Shown here: in pieces, positions 58,832-64,000 of the stretch
Layout of the letters: each line of letters starts with the position of its first letter
How positions within the stretch are numbered: position 1 is the stretch's first letter
Source: Siphonodentalium dalli
Taxonomy: Eukaryota > Mollusca > Scaphopoda > Gadilida > Siphonodentaliidae
Direction of reading: 5' to 3'
DNA: 64,000 nucleotides
Assembly: GCA_032622095.1 (NCBI GenBank)
Contig: CP136064.1
Span: forward strand, 194,031,948 to 194,095,947
The notes under the pieces: generated by a model
Told to the model about the DNA's origin: nothing
Databases searched by the model: none
Seen by the model: only the letters and a program-made list of their open reading frames with translations
Made by a program: the position numbers and the translations under genes

Positions 58832-59188
58832 TACAGAAAAGATTTTTAATCAATAGAAAATAAGCAATTCATTTTCTGAAATAGGGACCCATTTTTTTTA
58901 TTTGAGGCAATAGTTTCTATCAGAACAACATGGTATGCAGTTAACTAGGTTTATTTAATTTTAGGCTTGAAATTTAGAGGATATTACTTGGTTGGTTTGA
59001 TATCAGGTCCGAAATCAGCCTGAGACTGAATGTCAAACACGTGCAGGGTCACTGTGTCACCAATAAAACATGTGCGGGGGTCACTGTCACAAACAAATAA
59101 ATAAATTAATGTCAAATCTACCAAGTAATATCATATTTATTAATTAGATCGCCTCTTTGTAGCTGACAACTCTTTCAAATGAGTGACA

Positions 59189-59995
59189 TCACGCAAACAA
59201 AATATATCTGCCTCATATAGATGATTTTGGTACTAAAATGACCACAATAATATAGCCGAGACATCGAAATAAAAAAATCAGACATGAGGCAGCAAACTTC
59301 TTCAATGTTGATGTAACCGTGCGCGAGGGGGGGGGGGTGTGATTACTAGTACCTCACAAAACTTATTTGGAACAAATAAAACTATCGTCATCAACTTATA
59401 TTGACATATATGTGTGAAGGAGATACCTGTTTTATCAGTAATGTAAATAAACCCCTTAAATGTATGTAGTACAGACTGACCAACTTGTCAGATCATGGGA
59501 CGGTATAGCCAAGTTTGGCAATTTATGGTAAAAGGTCCACCCAGGCAAATCACATCGACCCATTGTGTTAATTTTGGTATCAACATGAGCGTAAATATAT
59601 CCCCGACGAATTTAGTTAATAAAATGCGACATGAGACAGCAAACTTCGACACAAAATTGATGTAACCGGTTACGGGGGGTGTTTGTTGACATCAGAGTTT
59701 CCAAATATCCAAGCTACAAAAACATGATTTCGCACTATTTAACTTATTGCCGTTGATCGGGGTTAGTCGATTCCTGTGAAAAACACTCTATTCAATTTGA
59801 TTGAGTAGTTGTCAAAGTTATATACTTGCGTCTTGTATTATTAAAGTAAGAAAAACGTACCGATGTTGAAATGTGCTTTTCTATTTTAAAACAATGTCTC
59901 ACAAACCGGAAACACAATTCAAAATTCCACTTTCTGTTTAGCCTATCCCTGTCCCTACGGGCGAGTAGCTGGAGTTGGGACAGGGTACCAGTCTA
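59189..59995 (-). repeat. Right arm of the ~810 bp inverted repeat
   Basis: Complement of 56050-56859, from TCACGCAAACAAAATATATC to ACAGGGTACCAGTCTA. It carries a poly-G run where the left arm has poly-C. A 2.3 kb spacer separates the arms. Confidence 0.9.
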
Positions 59996-60059
59996 GGCCT
60001 GCTTTGATCCCCGGAACGGTGCAAGTTATGGCAAGCCGTTTTCACATTTTTGATTTATT

Positions 60060-60135
60060 TATACTTAAGTCCAAATATATGGAATTAAGTCCAAATAATT
60101 GGACTTAATTAAGTCCAAATATTTGGACTTAACTC
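60060..60135. repeat. AAGTCCAAATATTTGGACTT palindromic repeats
   Basis: TTAAGTCCAAATA / ATTGGACTTAA units occur four to five times in alternating orientation at 60063-60133. Confidence 0.7.
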
Positions 60136-60339
60136 TTTCACTGCCACTCAGCACCACAGACGGATTCCCCACTGCCAAGCATACAATACATGTATACAAT
60201 GTATAGAATACATTATGGGTGTATAATAAGTAACATAGGGTATCTCAAGTATCGCTTGGAATAATGTGTTGAAACTTCATATGTGACTAGACATAGGCAT
60301 CGCAAGTTCATAACAACTCACGCCACCACCATGCATTGA

Positions 60340-60990
60340 GGTCATGTGACCTTGGCGGCCATCTTGGTTTACACACTAATGGCTGTGTTTGATGCCTATT
60401 CATGCATATGTGGGTATATATGGGTGCTATCGAAGTAGAAAATTGCCAGAAATTGGTTATTCTCAACATTTATTTCTCACGTTAGTTGTCATCTTTCAGG
60501 GAGGGACCCATACCCGTACAAAATGTGCTATATATACCCAAATTTGAATAGGTCACGTGACCGTGGTGATTACCATGAACCTATGCGTGAGTGGTCACAT
60601 ATACCATGTACACACTTGTATAGGTGCGGGTATTGCATTAACATTTCAATATATCGTAAATGTCTGACTTCTGTTGTTGGAACATATAGACATGTTGATA
60701 TGTTGGAGCCACATAGGCCACCTCAAATTGGTCACGTGACATTGGTGGCCATCTTGGATCTACATATAACACTAGTATGGCCGTATGTTTTGGGTATTTT
60801 CCGACTTCATCGTGTTATAAGTATTTGATGAACATATCATATTGGGTAGATTGTTGTATTTGAGTTTCCATTTTATATTATTGGTCAAAATGTGATAGCT
60901 AGATATACACACGTGAATTATGAAAAGACCACGTGACCATGACATCACCAAGTGTCCTTATATAACGGTTCGCGTTATATAGTCCTATAT
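60340..60990. repeat. Diverged repeat with GTCACGTGAC motifs
   Basis: GGTCATGTGACCTTGGCGGC / CATCTTGG (60342), GGTCACGTGACCGTGGTGAT (60551), GGTCACGTGACATTGGTGGC / CATCTTGG (60730) and GACCACGTGACCATGACATC (60929) recur about every 190 bp. The rest of the unit is poorly conserved. Confidence 0.55.
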
Positions 60991-61047
60991 ACAGAGAATG
61001 CCTCTTATCTGGACAATATCACACGTTTCCTAGTCTTCTATCTTCTA

Positions 61048-62197
61048 TCTATACTATATATTTTGAGACTTCCGTGTGTGTGTACTTTATAGAATCGAAA
61101 ACGGCTGGCTCGATTGAGTTCAAACTTCCCATCTAAGGGTAAAAACACACGAACACCGTAGTTGTCGCGTTTTGGAGAAGCTCTGAGCACCCTTTATCCA
61201 CTCCCAAATCACCGCAAAGGCACGGCGGGGGTTAATCATTAATGAGCGTTTGTTTTTGACGCATCGCTATAAAGAGCGTCTGTTTACCATTCAACGTTAT
61301 TAGCATCTGCAGAGAGATATACGGGAACATTGAGTGGTTTCCTATGTTGGTGATGGCGTTCACGACGGGATTAATTGACTGTCCGCTCTTTGCGAGGATG
61401 GGGTTCGCGACGGGATTAACTTTGCGGGGACTATTGACCATCTCGTAAGGGTGGAAAACCTCTGTCAGGGGCTGCTCAATGGCCACGTGCAGGTTAAATA
61501 AAATCATACCTCTTCTGGGTCTGGGCGTGTATAGACATGAGCGTGTTGTGTTCCTAAGAACGCGGAGCGTGTTGTGTTCCTAAGAACGCGGATCGGGTAA
61601 GTTTTTCCGCCCTAGGTGAGCTCAAACTTCGTATATAAGTGTAAAAACACACGGGGATCGTCGACGTCGCATTGTGTGAAACATTCTTATGTCTGTCGTT
61701 CCTAGGAACGGGGGAATTTTTCATCAGGTCAGTCTTAACCTTCAAACGGGTACCCACAAATTATATATTGTGACCCCGACATGACCTTGACCTTAAAAAA
61801 TGATCAATTCAAGGTCAAATCGGGTAAAATATTGAAAAACCCAATATCGTTCCTAGGAAGGGGGGATTTCATCGGGTAAATTTTTCCGCCAGAAACAAAA
61901 AAATAAAAAATTCCTTCAAACGGGTACCCACAAATTATATATTCTGACCCCGACATGACCTTGACCTTGAAAATGATCAATATTGAAAACCCAATATCGT
62001 TCCTAGGAAGGGGGGATTTCATCGGGTAAATTTTTCAACCAGAAACAAAAAATAAAAAAATTCAGAAAAAAAATATATTACATTTAAAAAACATTAAATT
62101 AATATTAAAAAATAAACATGTCATAAAATGTCATGTTTCGGAAAAAATTAATGTCATGTTTCGGACAAACGCCGCCGGTGGCGGGCTAACCTGCTAG
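61048..62197 (+). mobile_element. Helitron-like element 1 of a tandem series
   Basis: Preceded by A, it begins TCTATACTATATATTTTGAG and ends with a hairpin (CGCC-GCCGGT-GGCG) followed by GGCTAACCTG-CTAG and T. 5' TC, 3' hairpin plus CTAG, and an A/T target are canonical for Helitrons. The interior contains an approximately 175 bp tandem duplication (TATTCTGACCCCGACATGAC, CCCAATATCGTTCCTAGGAA) and CTATAAAGAGCGTCTGTTTA. It encodes no Rep/helicase, so it is non-autonomous. Confidence 0.8.
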
Positions 62198-62536
62198 TCT
62201 CATATATATTTTGAAGACCTCTGTTTGTTTGTCTGTTTGTATGTATGTTTGTCTGTCATTTATACAAATCTACGATTCTCGACCGATCGGGACGAAACTT
62301 GGTACGTGTGTGTAGTTTGACCAGGCGGTGGACGATGTCGTATTGGCGAGCCCATGTGGCGCCCGCTTCGCGCATGCGCAGACGAGATCTCGGAAACGGG
62401 TGGAGCTATCGACTTGAAATTTGCTATGTGAATGTATCTTGCCCCGGATACGAATTTTATCGGGTCGCCGAGCCCGAGCAATCGACTTGAAATTTGGTTT
62501 TTGAATAGCCCGGACAACGTCGGGCTCATCGGCTAG
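62198..62536 (+). mobile_element. Helitron-like element 2 of a tandem series
   Basis: It starts TCTCATATATATTTTGAAGA directly after the CTAG of element 1 and ends AGCCCG-GACAACGT-CGGGCT, CATCGG, CTAG. The interior holds TTGTTTGTCTGTTTGTATGT and one ~118 bp unit (GCGCATGCGCAGACGAGATC, TCGGAAACGGGTGGAGCTAT). No intervening host base. Confidence 0.85.
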
Positions 62537-63167
62537 TCTCATATATATTTTGAAGACCTCTGTCTGTTTGTCATTTATACAAATCTACGATTCTCGACCG
62601 AAACTTGGTACGTGTGTGTAGTTCGACCAGGCGGTCGCCGTTGTCGTATTGGCGAGCCCGCGTGGTGCCCGCTTCGCGCATGCGCAGACGAGATCTCGGA
62701 AACGGGTAGAGCTATCGACTTAAAATATTTGGTATGTGAATGTATCTTGCCCCGGATACGAATTTTATTGAGTCGCCGAGCCCGTGCAACGCCAGCTTCG
62801 CGCATGCGCAGACGAGATCTCGGAAACGGGTGGAGCTATCGACTTGAAATTTGCTATGTGAATGTATCTTGCCCCGGATACGAATTTTATCTGGTCGCCG
62901 AGCCCGTGCAACGCAAGCTTCGCGCATGCGCAGACCAGATCTCGGAAACGGGTGGAGCTATCGACTTGAAATTTGGTATGTGAATGTATCTTGCCCCGGA
63001 TACGAATTTTATCGGGTCGCCGAGCCCGTGCGACGCCAGCTTCGCACATGCGCAGACCAGATCTCGGAAACGGGTAGAGCTATCGACTTGAAATTTGGTT
63101 TTTGAATAGCCCGGACAACGTCGGGCTGGGTTTGAATAGCCCGGACAACGTCGGGCTCATCGGCTAG
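62537..63167 (+). mobile_element. Helitron-like element 3 with minisatellite core
   Basis: The 5' (TCTCATATATATTTTGAAGA) and 3' (hairpin, CATCGG, CTAG) ends are identical to element 2, but it carries about four tandem ~118 bp units, each with CGCATGCGCAGACSAGATC and CTTGCCCCGGATACGAATTT. Near the end, the terminal AGCCCGGACAACGTCGGGCT hairpin is itself duplicated (63106-63155). Long open frames on both strands are repeat translations. Confidence 0.85.
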
Positions 63168-64000
63168 TACTATATATTTTGAGACTTCCGTATATATATG
63201 TGTGTGTGTACTTTATAGAATCGAAAACGACTGCACCCATCGAGCTCAAATTTCGTATGTAAGTGTAAAAACCCACGGACACCGCCGTGGTCGCGTTTTG
63301 GAGAAGCTCCGAGCACCGTTTCTCCCTTCCCAATCATCAAAATCACCGCAATCGGCACTTCGGGGTTAATAGCGTTGATATTTAATGAGCGTTTTTTTTA
63401 CGCATCGCTATAAAGAGCGTTTGTTTACCATTCAACGTTATTAGTATCTGCAGAGAGATATACGGGATTTTGAGTGGTTTCCTATGTCGGGAGATTTATT
63501 GGATGCCATAGTACTCTTACAACATTTCTGCAATATAGTGTTCAGCATCATTGTTATAGAGCATCGTTTCTCCCTTCCCAATCATCAAAATCACCGCAAT
63601 CGGCACCTCGGGGTTAATAGCGTTGATATTTAATGAGCGTTTGTTTTTGACGCATCGCTATAAAGAGTGTTTGTTTACCATTCAACGTTATTATTATCTG
63701 CAGAGAGATATACGGGATTTTGAGTGGTTTCCTATGCGGGGAGATTTATTGGATGCCATAGTACTCTTAGAACATTTCTGCAATAGAGTGTTCAGCATCA
63801 TTGTTATAGTATTGGGTCAGGGCTTAGGGGGGTAGTTAGTGTGGATATAGGCATAATGCTTCTCATAAATCCCGGCAGACGAGATCTCGGAAACGGGTGG
63901 AGCTATCGACTTAAAATTTGGTATGTGAATGCATCTTGCCCCGAATACGAATTTTATCGGGTCGCCGAGTCCGTGCGACGCCAGCTTCTCGCATGCGCAG
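63168..64000 (+). mobile_element. Helitron-like element 4, cut by window end
   Basis: It starts TACTATATATTTTGAGACTT immediately after the CTAG of element 3, matching element 1 without its first four bases (TCTA). It contains an approximately 250 bp tandem duplication (CTTCCCAATCATCAAAATCA, TAATGAGCGTTTGTTTTTGA, CTGCAGAGAGATATACGGGA) and from 63870 a unit of the type in elements 2 and 3. No 3' end within the window. Confidence 0.75.

Noticed and set aside
62245-63105. Overlapping open frames of 70-123 codons on both strands
   Set aside because: Products of the ~118 bp Helitron core units; the same peptides recur in each unit and in both orientations.

Overview
The window is animal nuclear DNA, most likely from a bivalve mollusc. 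It has one recognisable host gene, split into short exons with GT-AG introns, in AT-rich and extremely repeat-dense DNA. The mollusc call rests on two things: the encoded protein is an animal-type NAD kinase, and many repeats have a CCGT-type microsatellite followed by a core of roughly 150-180 bp tandem units, an architecture known from bivalve genomes (pearl-type and related non-autonomous Helitron-like elements). The species is not identified.

The gene is NAD kinase (NADK), + strand. Nine coding exons can be read between 21631 and 43832. Every splice phase is consistent and the last exon ends in a TGA stop. They encode about 360 residues containing the GGDG, NE and STPTGSTAY signatures. 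The exon(s) for the N-terminus and the promoter lie upstream and were not recognised. Exon 7 is preceded 71 bp upstream by a diverged copy of its own acceptor and first ~45 bases; use of that copy would give a premature stop.

Other possible coding pieces are a THAP zinc-finger fragment (24159-24323) beside a cluster of CACGTG palindromes in NADK intron 1, and one unassigned candidate exon (57143-57269) that lies between the arms of an ~810 bp inverted repeat.

Layout: 1-21.6 kb is nearly all repeats, with MITEs, one long satellite-core element (2790-5230), a hairpin element at 11.1-11.8 kb and a nested hAT-like/Helitron-like composite at 17.2-19.4 kb. From 21.6 to 43.8 kb is NADK, whose introns hold most repeat families, including two opposed satellite-core elements in intron 3. 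From 44 to 60 kb is intergenic: nested MITEs, a 2.8 kb tandem/inverted satellite-like block, an AT-rich tract and the 810 bp inverted repeat. From 61.0 kb to the end is a head-to-tail series of four Helitron-like elements with 3' hairpin plus CTAG ends.

The repeats fall into families, labelled here A (TA-flanked palindromic MITE), B (TIR CAAGCCTTG, 8 bp target duplication), C/L/I/M/N (TTAA-flanked, piggyBac-like ends), D (satellite-core element with terminal hairpins), E/F/G/H (Helitron-like elements ending ACCTCT(A/T)G or CCCCTTG) and K (hAT-like). No tRNA, rRNA, CRISPR or prokaryotic operon was seen.
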